From: Candidatus Persebacteraceae bacterium Df01
GTDB taxonomy: Bacteria > Pseudomonadota > Gammaproteobacteria > Tethybacterales > Persebacteraceae
DNA: 64,000 nt
Direction of reading: 5' to 3'
NCBI GenBank assembly: GCA_030386295.1
Contig: JANQAO010000002.1
Span: 62,001-126,000 of the forward strand
In this document: positions 35,008 to 44,374 of the stretch, in pieces
Numbering within the stretch: the stretch's first letter is position 1
Layout of the letters: every line of letters starts with the position of its first letter
Program-made: the position numbers and the translations under genes
Notes under the pieces: model-generated
Database searches by the model: none
Seen by the model: only the letters and a program-made list of their open reading frames with translations
What the model was told of the DNA's origin: nothing

Positions 35008-36923
35008 GTGACACGACGGCGGCGATAACGGCGATCAGCAGCGGCTATTGCTGCACCCAACGCTATTAGCAATGCACCACCCCAAATAAAACGAACAAAA
35101 GATTTGAATTGCAAACGCGCACTCCAAGCGCCGTCACCCAGCGGCTCGCCCAGTGACACGTACCAGTCGCCGCTCCAACCTACGGCAATGCCCGCCTCCG
35201 TCATCGTATTATCAGGGCTAGCATGATAAGTGCGTTTTTCTGGTCGCAGCAAGGCGACTGTGGCATCTCCCTTACGCACCCGCACTTGCCCCACAATAGC
35301 GCGGTAATTACCACCTTCTTCAGAACCAATGTGTTCCAATTCAAAAATGTGAGAACCTAACAATTGCGGCTCACCGATAGCCAATCGGACGTCTTTTTCT
35401 TGAGAGTAAACACTCACCAGCGTGACACCAACAATAAATACGGCAACGCCAGCGTGGGCCACAGACATGCCCCAAAAACCGCCATTAACACCGCCACCAG
35501 CACGCAACCGGTCGACAACACCACGCAATACACCCAATAATATCCAACCAGCAAGAACAAGTCCTGGCACCGCTGTCCATTGATACCCACCATCAAAAAA
35601 TAAGGGCAACAAAACACCAACAATAATTGCCGTCAGTAGGGGAGAAAATAATTTTCCGGCAAGTCTCGAAGCGGTGTCACTTTTCCAGCGACAGATCGAG
35701 CCAACAGTAGCCAAAGCGGCAGGCACCACCGCTAGCGGCACGAAAATTAAATTAAAATAAGGAGGCCCCACCGATATCTTTCCTACGCCCAGCGCGTCCA
35801 GTAAAATCGGATAAATCGTGCCAAGCAACACACTGAACGCCGCCACGACAAGAAAAATATTATTGAGCAAAATGCCCGTCTCACGCGATACCAAAGCAAA
35901 GCGTCCCGCGCCAGCCAATCGCGGTGCTCGCCAAGCATACAACGACAGCGAACCACCCACGGTAAGCACTAGTAATAACAAAATAAACAACCCACGTTCG
36001 GGATCAGTTGCGAATGCGTGTACTGACGTCAACACGCCAGAACGAACCAAAAAAGCACCCAATAAGCACAGTGAAAAAGTAAGAATAGCTAACAATGCCG
36101 TCCATGGCTTAAACACCCCGCGCGCTTCGGTAGCAGCTAATGAATGCAGCAAAGCGGTACCAGCCAACCAAGGCATAAAAGAAGCGTTTTCCACCGGATC
36201 CCAAAACCACCATCCTCCCCAACCCAATTCATAATAGGCCCACCAACTGCCAAGCATAATGCCAATAGTAAGAAATCCCCATGCAGCCAAAGTCCACGGT
36301 CGCGCCCAACGCGCCCAAGCCGAATCCATCCGACCAGACAAAAGTGCGGCAATGGCAAAGGCAAAAGCAACCGAAAAACCTACATATCCCATATACAGCA
36401 TAGGCGGATGAATAATAAGCCCTATATCCTGCAATAGCGGATTTAAATCACGCCCTTCGTCCGGAATGGGAAACAATCGCGTAAAAGGATTAGACGTAAA
36501 TAACATGAAAAGCAAAAACCCTACGTTTATCAGCCCCAACACGCCGATAATTTGCGCCCGTATAGTTAGCGGCATACGACGACCAAATACAGTAACCGCT
36601 GCCGTCCATCCCGACAGCATGAGCAACCACAACAGCAATGAACCTTCGTGGCCGCCCCACACCGCAGACAACCGATAGGCAAGCGGCAAAGCGGTATTGG
36701 AATTTTGAGCTACATACAGCACAGAAAAATCGTTTTTCTCAAAAAGAAACATTAGCAATGCGAACGCCAGTGCTACAAAAAAGCATTGCGCCAATGCGAA
36801 ATTGTCCGCCGCCGCCATCCACGTGACACGTTGTCGCCACGCGCCAGCAAGCGGTATAACGGCTTGCAACAGCGCCAACAACAGCGCCAGTGCCAGCGCC
36901 ACTTGAGCTAACTCAGCAATCAT
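35004..36923 (-). CDS. ccmF: Haem lyase subunit CcmF
   Basis: Large inner-membrane protein that, with CcmH and CcmI, attaches haem to apocytochrome c. 639 residues with about 14-15 membrane segments. The WWD haem-handling motif is LGWGGWWFWDPVENASFMPW (around 235-254), flanked by conserved histidines. It is encoded between ccmE and ccmG with four-base overlaps on both sides, the canonical order. Confidence 0.97.
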   Translation of the reverse strand: MIAELAQVALALALLLALLQAVIPLAGAWRQRVTWMAAADNFALAQCFFVALAFALLMFLFEKNDFSVLYVAQNSNTALPLAYRLSAVWGGHEGSLLLWLLMLSGWTAAVTVFGRRMPLTIRAQIIGVLGLINVGFLLFMLFTSNPFTRLFPIPDEGRDLNPLLQDIGLIIHPPMLYMGYVGFSVAFAFAIAALLSGRMDSAWARWARPWTLAAWGFLTIGIMLGSWWAYYELGWGGWWFWDPVENASFMPWLAGTALLHSLAATEARGVFKPWTALLAILTFSLCLLGAFLVRSGVLTSVHAFATDPERGLFILLLLVLTVGGSLSLYAWRAPRLAGAGRFALVSRETGILLNNIFLVVAAFSVLLGTIYPILLDALGVGKISVGPPYFNLIFVPLAVVPAALATVGSICRWKSDTASRLAGKLFSPLLTAIIVGVLLPLFFDGGYQWTAVPGLVLAGWILLGVLRGVVDRLRAGGGVNGGFWGMSVAHAGVAVFIVGVTLVSVYSQEKDVRLAIGEPQLLGSHIFELEHIGSEEGGNYRAIVGQVRVRKGDATVALLRPEKRTYHASPDNTMTEAGIAVGWSGDWYVSLGEPLGDGAWSARLQFKSFVRFIWGGALLIALGAAIAAADRRYRRRRVT

Positions 36924-37354
36924 TGTTGCAAAGAACCAGCAGCTTTGAGTGCGTCGTGAGCTTCTGGCGGCATATAATTTTCATCGTGTTTAGCCAACAC
37001 TTCATCAGCTACCAGCACACCTGCTTGCCACACACCGCGCACCACCACACCCTGCCCTTCACGAAATAAATCTGGTAGTACCCCACTATAAGAAACAGTA
37101 ACCGCATTAATAGTGTCGGTTACGGCAAAGCGCACTTCTAAATCACCCGTTTCCCGCACTATTGAATTATCAACCACCAATCCACCTAACCTCACCGGCC
37201 TTTTGGAGAAAGTAAGTTCTTTTAATATTTGTGTAGGCGTATAAAAAAATAAAAGATTTTGTCGAAAAGCGGCAACAGTAAGTGCCACTGTTGCCGAAGC
37301 ACCGACAAGAACACACAGTACCAAAATAAGACGACGACGACGGCGTGGAGTCAT
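36920..37354 (-). CDS. ccmE: Haem chaperone CcmE
   Basis: Periplasmic haem carrier with one N-terminal membrane helix (about 9-30) and a beta-barrel domain. Haem attaches to His123 in VLAKHDENYMPPE, with Tyr127 as the axial partner. 144 residues. The start codon overlaps the ccmD stop (ATGA). Confidence 0.96.
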   Translation of the reverse strand: MTPRRRRRLILVLCVLVGASATVALTVAAFRQNLLFFYTPTQILKELTFSKRPVRLGGLVVDNSIVRETGDLEVRFAVTDTINAVTVSYSGVLPDLFREGQGVVVRGVWQAGVLVADEVLAKHDENYMPPEAHDALKAAGSLQQ

Positions 37355-37506
37355 GTATCGCGCTGCACCAATCTCTGCAAAGCACGCACTTTACGGCGAT
37401 GAACTGCCAACCACAACAACGCCAGCACAAGAAGCGACAACCCATAAGACGACCATACATAAACACCGTAACCGCCCATCTCAAAAAAAAGCCGCCAATC
37501 TTCCAC
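37351..37506 (-). CDS. ccmD: Haem exporter protein CcmD
   Basis: Small single-pass membrane protein of 51 residues that helps release haem-loaded CcmE from CcmC. The frame reads from a GTG at 37506 that shares a base with the ccmC stop. It begins VEDWRLFFEMGGYGVYVW, has one hydrophobic helix (LSLLVLALLWLAV) and a basic tail (HRRKVRALQRLVQRD), the usual CcmD pattern. The position between ccmC and ccmE settles the identity. An internal ATG ten codons in is a less likely start. Confidence 0.88.
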   Translation of the reverse strand: MEDWRLFFEMGGYGVYVWSSYGLSLLVLALLWLAVHRRKVRALQRLVQRDT

Positions 37507-38255
37507 TAACCCAATCCTCTTTCGCTCCGAACGATTTGTTGAGCCCACCGAGTACTGCCTTCTTCTTCCAAAAGCAACGCTTGTGCTTGCGTACTCAGAA
37601 CAAGGCAATAAAACACCATAAATGCCCCGACCATAAACAACAAAGGAAACAGCATGTCTGGATGCATGGCCGGAGCACCCAATTTGGTAATAGTGGCCGG
37701 CTGGTGCAGCGTGTTCCACCAATCCACCGAAAAATGAATAATAGGAACATTAACCACACCTACCAGTAGCAAAACAGCACCGGCTTGTGCGGCTGCGCGA
37801 CGGTCAGAAAAAGCAGTAGACAATGCCATATAACCTAAATATAAAAAAAGCAGGATGAGTTCCGAAGTCAGCCGCGCATCCCACACCCACCAAGTTCCCC
37901 ACATTGGCTTACCCCAAATAGAACCGGTTACCAAGGCAAGAAAAGTAAATGCTGCTCCTACCGGCGCGGCGGCGCGGGCACAAATAGCGGCCATTTTGCC
38001 ACGCCAAATGAGAGTCACCGCAGCCATGACGGCCATGCTAACGTACACGAACAATGACATCCACGCCGCCGGCACATGAACAAAAATAATACGATAACCA
38101 TCTCCCTGCTGATAATCAGCAGGAGCGGCAACCAATCCACCATATAACCCCGTTCCCACCAGAGCAATAAACAACGCCGCCAACCACGGTCGCATAACAT
38201 CCGCCAGACGGTAAAAATCACGCGGTGAACCCAAACGATAAATAGCGCGCCACAT
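37506..38255 (-). CDS. ccmC: Haem exporter protein CcmC
   Basis: Inner-membrane protein that loads haem onto CcmE. Six membrane segments in 249 residues. The WWD motif is MWGTWWVWDARLTSELILLF, and flanking conserved histidines are in FVHVPAAWMS and IIHFSVDWWNTLHQP. Third gene of the ccm operon, 3 bp after ccmB. Confidence 0.96.
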   Translation of the reverse strand: MWRAIYRLGSPRDFYRLADVMRPWLAALFIALVGTGLYGGLVAAPADYQQGDGYRIIFVHVPAAWMSLFVYVSMAVMAAVTLIWRGKMAAICARAAAPVGAAFTFLALVTGSIWGKPMWGTWWVWDARLTSELILLFLYLGYMALSTAFSDRRAAAQAGAVLLLVGVVNVPIIHFSVDWWNTLHQPATITKLGAPAMHPDMLFPLLFMVGAFMVFYCLVLSTQAQALLLEEEGSTRWAQQIVRSERGLG

Positions 38256-38258
38256 AGG

Positions 38259-38903
38259 TTAGCGAAACCCAGAACCCAACCGCAGTGCCGTAGCAGTAGC
38301 GATGGGTAGTACGGTCAAAGACAGCATGAACAACGCCGCCAGCAATAACAGTGGCGCGGCGGGAGTCACAGCAGTAACCGTTGCGGCCGCAAAGATAACT
38401 GCTGGCAAACACAGTGGCAAAGCCAACAACGCGCCCAAAAAATGACTACGGCGAGCACCCGTAAGCAGTGCCGCACAAAATGCCGCCAGCAAGCTAAAAA
38501 TCCCAGTGCCTAAAGGTAAAGTAAGTAATAACACGCCCAGCGAATCAGCAGGTAACTGCAACCATACGCCCAACAATGGCGCAAGCAACACCAGCGGCGC
38601 ACAATAAGCAAGCCAGTGAGCGGCGGTTTTGGCCAAAACGGCCAGCACCAACGGCTGCGGAGAAAGTAGCAATTGCTCTAAAACGCCGTCCTCGGCGTCA
38701 CTGCGAAAAATAGCATCCTGTGACAGCAAAGATGACAGCAGCGCCAACGACCAAATAACTCCCGGCGCAATACGGCGCAGCGTATCAGGTTCGGGACCGA
38801 CGGCGAGAGGAAACACCGCCGCCACCAGTAAAAAGAAAATAAGCGGCGTAAGCCAATCGCCCGGATTGCGGGCAGCAAGCAACAAATCGCGCCGCAGCAG
38901 CAT
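38259..38903 (-). CDS. ccmB: Haem exporter protein CcmB
   Basis: Membrane subunit of the CcmAB ABC complex that frees haem-CcmE from CcmC. About six membrane segments. VGPEPDTLRRIAPGVIWSLA and AEDGVLEQLLLSPQPL are family signatures. I start at the ATG at 38903 (214 residues, MLLRRDLLLAARNPGDW). The frame is open further upstream, but that part overlaps ccmA; a GTG at 38915 is the alternative. Confidence 0.94.
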   Translation of the reverse strand: MLLRRDLLLAARNPGDWLTPLIFFLLVAAVFPLAVGPEPDTLRRIAPGVIWSLALLSSLLSQDAIFRSDAEDGVLEQLLLSPQPLVLAVLAKTAAHWLAYCAPLVLLAPLLGVWLQLPADSLGVLLLTLPLGTGIFSLLAAFCAALLTGARRSHFLGALLALPLCLPAVIFAAATVTAVTPAAPLLLLAALFMLSLTVLPIATATALRLGSGFR

Positions 38904-38916
38904 AAAAAAAAACACT

Positions 38917-39546
38917 TCATGGCGATACCAATTCCAATATTTGAGGAGACATCGGCCAGCGTGGACGCTGGTGGGTAGACATGATAACGCCACCACCATT
39001 AGAGGTGTGCGCCACCGCCATATCACTCAATTGTTGCTGCCCATCTGCGTCCAAAGCGGTAAGCGGCTCATCCAGCAGCCACAAGCGTGCATTGCTAAGC
39101 CACAACCGCGACAGCGCCACCCGACGCCGCTGACCAGCGGATAAGGTACGACAAGGCACGGCTGCTATCGGCGCCCCCCACTGCTCCAAAGCTTGTTGCG
39201 GTGAAATGGCGACGTCATCACACATGGCGGCGGCGCATTGCAAATTTTCCAAAGGAGTTAATTCACTTTTAATGCCGTCTTTGTGACCAACATAAGCAAT
39301 ATCGTTACGATACTCTTCGACATAGCGACGAGTATTTTTTTGTCTCCAAAAAAGGCTTCCACCATCGGATGAAAGTAGACCACAAAGTATGTTGATAAGC
39401 GAGGTTTTGCCGCTACCGTTAGCACCGATAATTTGTAATATCCCGCCCACTGGCAAAATAAAAGACAATCCACCAAAGAGAACCCGCCCGCCGCGGGAAC
39501 AACGTAAATTTTTAGCTTCCAGCAAGGGTGAAATGGCAGCATTCAT
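38917..39546 (-). CDS. ccmA: Haem exporter ATP-binding protein CcmA
   Basis: ATPase of the CcmAB complex. Walker A is GANGSGKTS (41-49), the ABC signature is LSAGQRRRVALSRLWL, and Walker B is LWLLDEPLTALDADG. 209 residues. First gene of the complete ccmABCDEFGHI operon. The 200-bp AT-rich space upstream (39547-39748) should hold its promoter, but no hexamer pair stood out. Confidence 0.95.
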   Translation of the reverse strand: MNAAISPLLEAKNLRCSRGGRVLFGGLSFILPVGGILQIIGANGSGKTSLINILCGLLSSDGGSLFWRQKNTRRYVEEYRNDIAYVGHKDGIKSELTPLENLQCAAAMCDDVAISPQQALEQWGAPIAAVPCRTLSAGQRRRVALSRLWLSNARLWLLDEPLTALDADGQQQLSDMAVAHTSNGGGVIMSTHQRPRWPMSPQILELVSP

Positions 39547-39748
39547 TGGTCTTTGATTATATCAAGCACAGGTACTGTATTTTATCCCCCAAAAATTTAG
39601 TGCACTGCCTATATCAATAATTTTTAAATCCGCACAGTATTAGCGCAAAAGTAAAATTTTCAATAACTAAGTAGAACGCTCCTTGTTACCTAAAATATTA
39701 AGAGCAATGTTCTGTATAAGTTTTTCTGCCTAGTCGGCGCTTGGTTTT

Positions 39749-40972
39749 TTATAAAACCGCTTTGCGGATTTTTTGTTGCAATCGTAGCCGTAGCGCATTA
39801 AGCCGTATAAACCCTTCAGCATCGCCTTGATGATAAGCACCGCCATCATCTTCAAACGTTGCCACTGTTTCATCAAACAGTGAATTGCTAGACTCGCGCG
39901 ACAAAATTTGACAATTGCCCTTGTACAGTCGCAACATCACTCGTCCGCTCACCAGCCGCTGCGATTCATCAAATAATGTTTGTAGTAATTCGCGCTCCGG
40001 ACTCCACCAGTAGCCGTTATATACCAGCGTTGCGTAACGCGGCATCAAATCCAAGCGCAGCCGCATAACTTCCCTATCCAAAACGATGGTTTCCAGTGCC
40101 TTACGCGCGCACAATAACACCGTTCCTCCCGGCGTTTCGTAGCAGCCGCGTGACTTCATGCCCACATAGCGATTTTCTACAATATCACTACGCCCCACAC
40201 CGTGTTTGCCACCTAACTGGTTAAGCATCGTCAAAAGTTCTGCTGGCGTAAGCGTTTCACCATTCACCGCCACCGCATCACCAGCAGCAAAGTCAATGGT
40301 GACGTCTTCCCCCTCGTTTGGCGCCGCTTGCGGTGAAGCCGTGCGCTGCCACATATCTTCACGGGGAGCACACGCCGGATCTTCTAGTTCACCACCCTCA
40401 TAAGAAATGTGCAACAAATTAGCATCCATACTATAGGGTGCAGCCACGCCGCGCTTTTGCTCAACCGGGATACCGTGTTTGTCTGCATAATCCAGCAGCT
40501 TTTTACGCGACAGTAAATCCCATTCGCGCCACGGTGCAATAACCGCAATGTTGGGCTCCAATGCCAGATAACCTAACTCAAAACGCACCTGATCGTTGCC
40601 TTTACCAGTAGCGCCGTGTGCAACCGCATCGGCTCCGGTTACCGCCGCAATTTCTACCTGCCGCTTGGCAATCAGAGGGCGCGCAATACTCGTGCCAAGC
40701 AAGTAATCGTGTTCGTACACGGCGTTGGCGCGAAACATCGGCCACACATAATCGACAACAAAAGTCTCACGCAAATCTTCAATATAAATTTCGCGCACAC
40801 CAAATTGTTGCGCCTTGGCACGCGCAGGCTCTATTTCTTCCCCTTGCCCTATATCGGCGGTGAATGTCACTACCTCACAGCCATAGGCCTCACGCAGCCA
40901 CAATAAAATAACGGACGTATCTAATCCGCCCGAATAGGCCAGTACTGCCTTACTAATTTTTTTTGTTGTCAT
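39749..40972 (-). CDS. argG: Argininosuccinate synthase
   Basis: Joins citrulline and aspartate in arginine synthesis. The ATP-binding PP-loop is [18 protein letters not shown] right after the start. [16 protein letters not shown] and [20 protein letters not shown] are family signatures. I use the ATG at 40972 because a GGAG site precedes it and the homologous N-terminus begins there; the longer open frame to 41092 overlaps argF. 407 residues. It follows argF by 25 bp. Confidence 0.96.
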   Translation of the reverse strand: MTTKKISKAVLAYSGGLDTSVILLWLREAYGCEVVTFTADIGQGEEIEPARAKAQQFGVREIYIEDLRETFVVDYVWPMFRANAVYEHDYLLGTSIARPLIAKRQVEIAAVTGADAVAHGATGKGNDQVRFELGYLALEPNIAVIAPWREWDLLSRKKLLDYADKHGIPVEQKRGVAAPYSMDANLLHISYEGGELEDPACAPREDMWQRTASPQAAPNEGEDVTIDFAAGDAVAVNGETLTPAELLTMLNQLGGKHGVGRSDIVENRYVGMKSRGCYETPGGTVLLCARKALETIVLDREVMRLRLDLMPRYATLVYNGYWWSPERELLQTLFDESQRLVSGRVMLRLYKGNCQILSRESSNSLFDETVATFEDDGGAYHQGDAEGFIRLNALRLRLQQKIRKAVL

Positions 40973-40997
40973 GTTTACTCCAATTTGAACGCGGCGG

Positions 40998-41885
40998 TTA
41001 ATCTTCCGTGCCAAGTAATTTTTCCAATAGCGCTTTTTGTGCGTGCAGGCGATTTTCAGCTTGTTGCCAGACCACACTGTGCGGACCATCAATCACCTCG
41101 GCGGCTACTTCTTCGCCACGATGTGCTGGCAGACAATGCATAAATAGCGCGTCCTTTTCGGCGCGCGCCATCAATTCAGCATTCACGCAGTAACCAGCAA
41201 ATGCCGCCTGCCGCGCATGGGCATCTTCATCGCCCATGCTTACCCAAACGTCGGTCATTACCAACGCTGCGCCATCCACCGCTGTATCCAAATCAGTTAT
41301 CGTAACTCCGGCTGGCGTTTCATCAAAACGATAACTAGCCGGACAAGCCACCACCAACGTCGCGCCCAAAATATCTGCAGCTTGCGCCCACGAGAAAAAC
41401 ACATTATTGCAGTCGCCAATCCAAGCAATTTTACGCCCCGCTAAACTACCGCGCAATTCTTCAAAAGTCATCACGTCGGCAAGCACCTGACACGGATGTG
41501 AGCGGTCGGACAACCCGTTAATGACCGGACATGCAGAATGAGCGGCAAATTCTTCTATTGTTGCATGGTGGTTAGCACGAATCATCACCGCATCAAACAT
41601 GGAAGATATGGAACGCGCCGTATCGGCGATGGATTCGCCACGCGCCCGCTGCGACTGCGCCAAATCAAAAACTTGCGCCTGCCCACCTGCCTGACTCATA
41701 GCGGCGGAAAAAGACGCTCGAGTGCGGGTGGAAGCTTTCTCAAATATCATCAACAACGCACGACTAGCCAACGTTGGCGGGCGCTCACCACGCTTAACCT
41801 GCACCTTACGCGCAATGGCACGGCGCAATAAATCAGCAATTTCCTCAGCACTCAACGAATTAAAATCAAGATAATGTTTAAGCAT
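40998..41885 (-). CDS. argF: Ornithine carbamoyltransferase
   Basis: Makes citrulline from ornithine and carbamoyl phosphate. The carbamoyl phosphate motif is [12 protein letters not shown] (STRTR at 52-56). The HPCQVLAD motif and the ornithine-site [11 protein letters not shown] are present. 295 residues, slightly short but complete. Head of an argF-argG pair, divergent from the DUF3579 gene across 110 bp. No clear ARG box was found in that space. Confidence 0.96.
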   Translation of the reverse strand: MLKHYLDFNSLSAEEIADLLRRAIARKVQVKRGERPPTLASRALLMIFEKASTRTRASFSAAMSQAGGQAQVFDLAQSQRARGESIADTARSISSMFDAVMIRANHHATIEEFAAHSACPVINGLSDRSHPCQVLADVMTFEELRGSLAGRKIAWIGDCNNVFFSWAQAADILGATLVVACPASYRFDETPAGVTITDLDTAVDGAALVMTDVWVSMGDEDAHARQAAFAGYCVNAELMARAEKDALFMHCLPAHRGEEVAAEVIDGPHSVVWQQAENRLHAQKALLEKLLGTED

Positions 41886-41995
41886 AGCAATAAAATAAAA
41901 TGAACAATCAATCAGTTTAATTCATTTCTGAGAAAAAGCACGAATAACCTTTCTTGAAGATTTAAGAGAGAATACGACTTTTGTAAATTTAACCT

Positions 41996-42331
41996 ATGTC
42001 ACAGTCAATTCCCAGCGGTACTCCTGTTAATGAAGATGATTGTTATATCATCATCAAAGGACAAACAACCGACGGAAAAAAATTTCGTCCCAGCGACTGG
42101 TGCGACCGTTTATACAGCACGTTACACGCTTTGGACCCAGAAGAATACGATAATTGTATTCAATATGTCCGCCTCGTCAATTATAGCGATGGCAAATGCA
42201 TTTTGGTGGATACTTCTCTCAAAGCATCAAGCAACATGTTGTACAATTTTTTCATGCGCTTTGTAGACAGTAATAACTTAGTCAAAGCCGCTATCAGCAA
42301 ATCTAACTGGGACGATACCCGCAACAATTAA
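41996..42331 (+). CDS. DUF3579 family protein
   Basis: Small soluble protein of 111 residues without signal or membrane segments. The segment IIKGQTTDGKKFRPSDWCDR is the pattern I associate with DUF3579, a family of unknown function found mainly in Betaproteobacteria and often beside arg genes. That matches the placement here between argF and argD. Its conserved cysteine-tryptophan and aspartate residues suggest a small conserved fold, but no role should be claimed. Confidence 0.75.
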   Translation: MSQSIPSGTPVNEDDCYIIIKGQTTDGKKFRPSDWCDRLYSTLHALDPEEYDNCIQYVRLVNYSDGKCILVDTSLKASSNMLYNFFMRFVDSNNLVKAAISKSNWDDTRNN

Positions 42332-42432
42332 ATTTTTGTTCGCGAAATAATTATCCGACAAAAGTAATTTTCAGCTGCGCCTATCCGGCGGCTTACTTCT
42401 GCTTTTAGAAAACAATTAGCCTCGTTTTTGTT

Positions 42433-43635
42433 TCAAATCCGCAGAATTTGTAACGCCCGACGCAGACGGGCAAAACCCGCATCAATATCTTCAACGGAAA
42501 TATTCAGCGCTGGCGCCAAACGCAGTGTATTCTGACCCGCAGTAATAACAATAAGCCCTTCATCAAGCGCGGTGGCGACGACGGTTTTTACCGTCCATCC
42601 CTCAGCCATATCAATACCGATAAGACAGCCTTTATGACGAATGTCAGAAAAGCAGTTAAATTCATTGTTAAGTTCCTCCAACTTGTCGCAAAAGAGATTT
42701 TCGCGCTTTTTAACACCCTCTAAAAAATCGTCTTTTAATATTTCACCAAGCACTGCCAATGCCGCTCGTGCCGCTAAAGGATTTCCTCCATAAGTGCTAC
42801 CGTGAGCTCCTACCGGAAAACCAGCGGCAGCAGCTTCAGAAACTAGCATCGCCGCTACCGGAAAGCCGCCGCCAAGCCCCTTAGCCGTGGTGAGCACATC
42901 GGGTGTCACATGCGTCTCCATATAGTTGTACAAATGACCGGTGCGGCCTGCACCACTTTGAATTTCATCAAATATCAACAAAGCCTTGTGACGATCGGCT
43001 AAATCACGCAACCCTGCCAAAAAACCATTCGCCGCCGGTACTACACCACCCTCTCCTTGAACTGGCTCCACAATAATTCCGCACACATCATCATCCATCA
43101 TCGCCGCTGTCGCCGCCAAATCATTAAATGGCGCAAAACGCATTCCAGGTGTCAGTGGACCAAAACCATTACGTATTTTTTGCTGACCTGTTGCTGCCAT
43201 AGCCATGCCGACCCGACCGTGAAAGCTGTTTTCAAAAGCCAGAACATGATATTTTTCTGATTGTATAGAACAACCGTGATGCCTCGCCAACTTAATTGCC
43301 GCTTCATTGGCTTCGGCACCAGAATTACACAAAAACGATCGAGCGGCAAAAGTTTCTTCGACTAATTTTTGAGCCAAATGCACGGCGGCATCGTTTACAT
43401 GTAAATTAGATGTGTGCAACAATCGCCCAGCTTGCTCGCTAATAGCCGCAGTAAGAATTGGCGGAGCGTGCCCCAAAGAAAGCACGGCAATACCACCGCC
43501 AAAATCCACATATTCTTTGTCATTTTCATCCCACACACGCGAACCTTGTCCGCGTACCAGCACCGGCTGGGGCGGCGCGTATATTGGCAATAGACAGGAA
43601 TCATACTGGGTGCGTAAGCAACTTGTGTTGTTCAT
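42433..43635 (-). CDS. argD: Acetylornithine aminotransferase
   Basis: PLP-dependent class III aminotransferase of arginine synthesis, which may also serve succinyl-diaminopimelate in lysine synthesis. Motifs are FLCNSGAEANEAAIKLAR, LLIFDEIQSGAGRTGHLYNY and DVLTTAKGLGGGFPVAAML, which contains the PLP lysine. 400 residues. Ornithine aminotransferase is the main alternative, but the arg neighbours favour ArgD. Confidence 0.93.
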   Translation of the reverse strand: MNNTSCLRTQYDSCLLPIYAPPQPVLVRGQGSRVWDENDKEYVDFGGGIAVLSLGHAPPILTAAISEQAGRLLHTSNLHVNDAAVHLAQKLVEETFAARSFLCNSGAEANEAAIKLARHHGCSIQSEKYHVLAFENSFHGRVGMAMAATGQQKIRNGFGPLTPGMRFAPFNDLAATAAMMDDDVCGIIVEPVQGEGGVVPAANGFLAGLRDLADRHKALLIFDEIQSGAGRTGHLYNYMETHVTPDVLTTAKGLGGGFPVAAMLVSEAAAAGFPVGAHGSTYGGNPLAARAALAVLGEILKDDFLEGVKKRENLFCDKLEELNNEFNCFSDIRHKGCLIGIDMAEGWTVKTVVATALDEGLIVITAGQNTLRLAPALNISVEDIDAGFARLRRALQILRI

Positions 43636-43860
43636 TCGTTAGACTCAGCTAATAGATAGAAATAGCAAAAAATTTAAAAGTTAGGCAACAAAAATGGATT
43701 TTTTATACTAAGCCATGATAGCATAAGAGATTAGAGGCATCATCCAAAAATTCGATTTTCCGCCGAAAAACCGCGTAATCCCTTGTTTTACATGCCTTTC
43801 ACGCATTTTTATAGCATTTTTATATTACAATCCGTTTTTATTTTTCATAAAAGGTGGCGC

Positions 43861-44358
43861 GTGAATTCCAATAAAATTATTGCCGTATTATTTTTCTTTT
43901 TCATACTACTCGGCGCAGCGGTTGGTCCCGCCACAATCAGCGCACTGAGTAAGTCAGACAGTGATACAGCTGCCTCTAAAAATATTCATTTTTACAAATA
44001 CCCGGGCGGACTAGGCGCCGATGGCTATGATGTCATCTCTTATTTCAACGACTCAAAAGCTGTTAAGGGAAATGAAATATACGAAGAAGAATGGGGGGGA
44101 GTGCTCTGGCGTTTTATTTCTCACAAAAACCGCAAACAATTTTTTCAAGACCCACAACGCTATATTCCACAATACGGTGGTCACTGCGCCTATGGCGTCG
44201 CACAAGGATATTTGGTACGCGGTGATCCAATGGCATGGAGCATTCGTGATGACAAACTGTATTTAAATTATAGTCAAGGCATTCGCACCGCTTGGCTGGC
44301 AAACGCACAAGAATTTATTCGTCGCAGCGAACTGTCGTGGCCAAAACTTAACCGCTAA
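43861..44358 (+). CDS. YHS-domain protein with N-terminal signal/anchor
   Basis: 165 residues from a GTG at 43861, chosen because AAAGGTGG lies just upstream and the reading gives a clean N-terminal membrane segment (KIIAVLFFFFILLGAAVGPA). The mature part, GYDVISYFNDSKAVKGNEIY, then WRFISHKNRKQFFQDPQRYI and YGGHCAYGVAQGY, is the YHS domain form found in small secreted or membrane proteins of many proteobacteria. Its function is unknown; related YHS domains bind metal. It is convergent with the formate dehydrogenase-like gene, with a 16-bp gap. Confidence 0.8.
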   Translation: MNSNKIIAVLFFFFILLGAAVGPATISALSKSDSDTAASKNIHFYKYPGGLGADGYDVISYFNDSKAVKGNEIYEEEWGGVLWRFISHKNRKQFFQDPQRYIPQYGGHCAYGVAQGYLVRGDPMAWSIRDDKLYLNYSQGIRTAWLANAQEFIRRSELSWPKLNR

Positions 44359-44374
44359 TCACCTGCAAAAAATA

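Noticed and set aside
41886-41995. AATGAA/TTCATT inverted repeat in the argF-DUF3579 gap, considered as an ArgR box
   Set aside because: The half-sites are about 16 bases apart, unlike the 18-bp ARG box (two TGAAT-type halves close together). No second copy is present.
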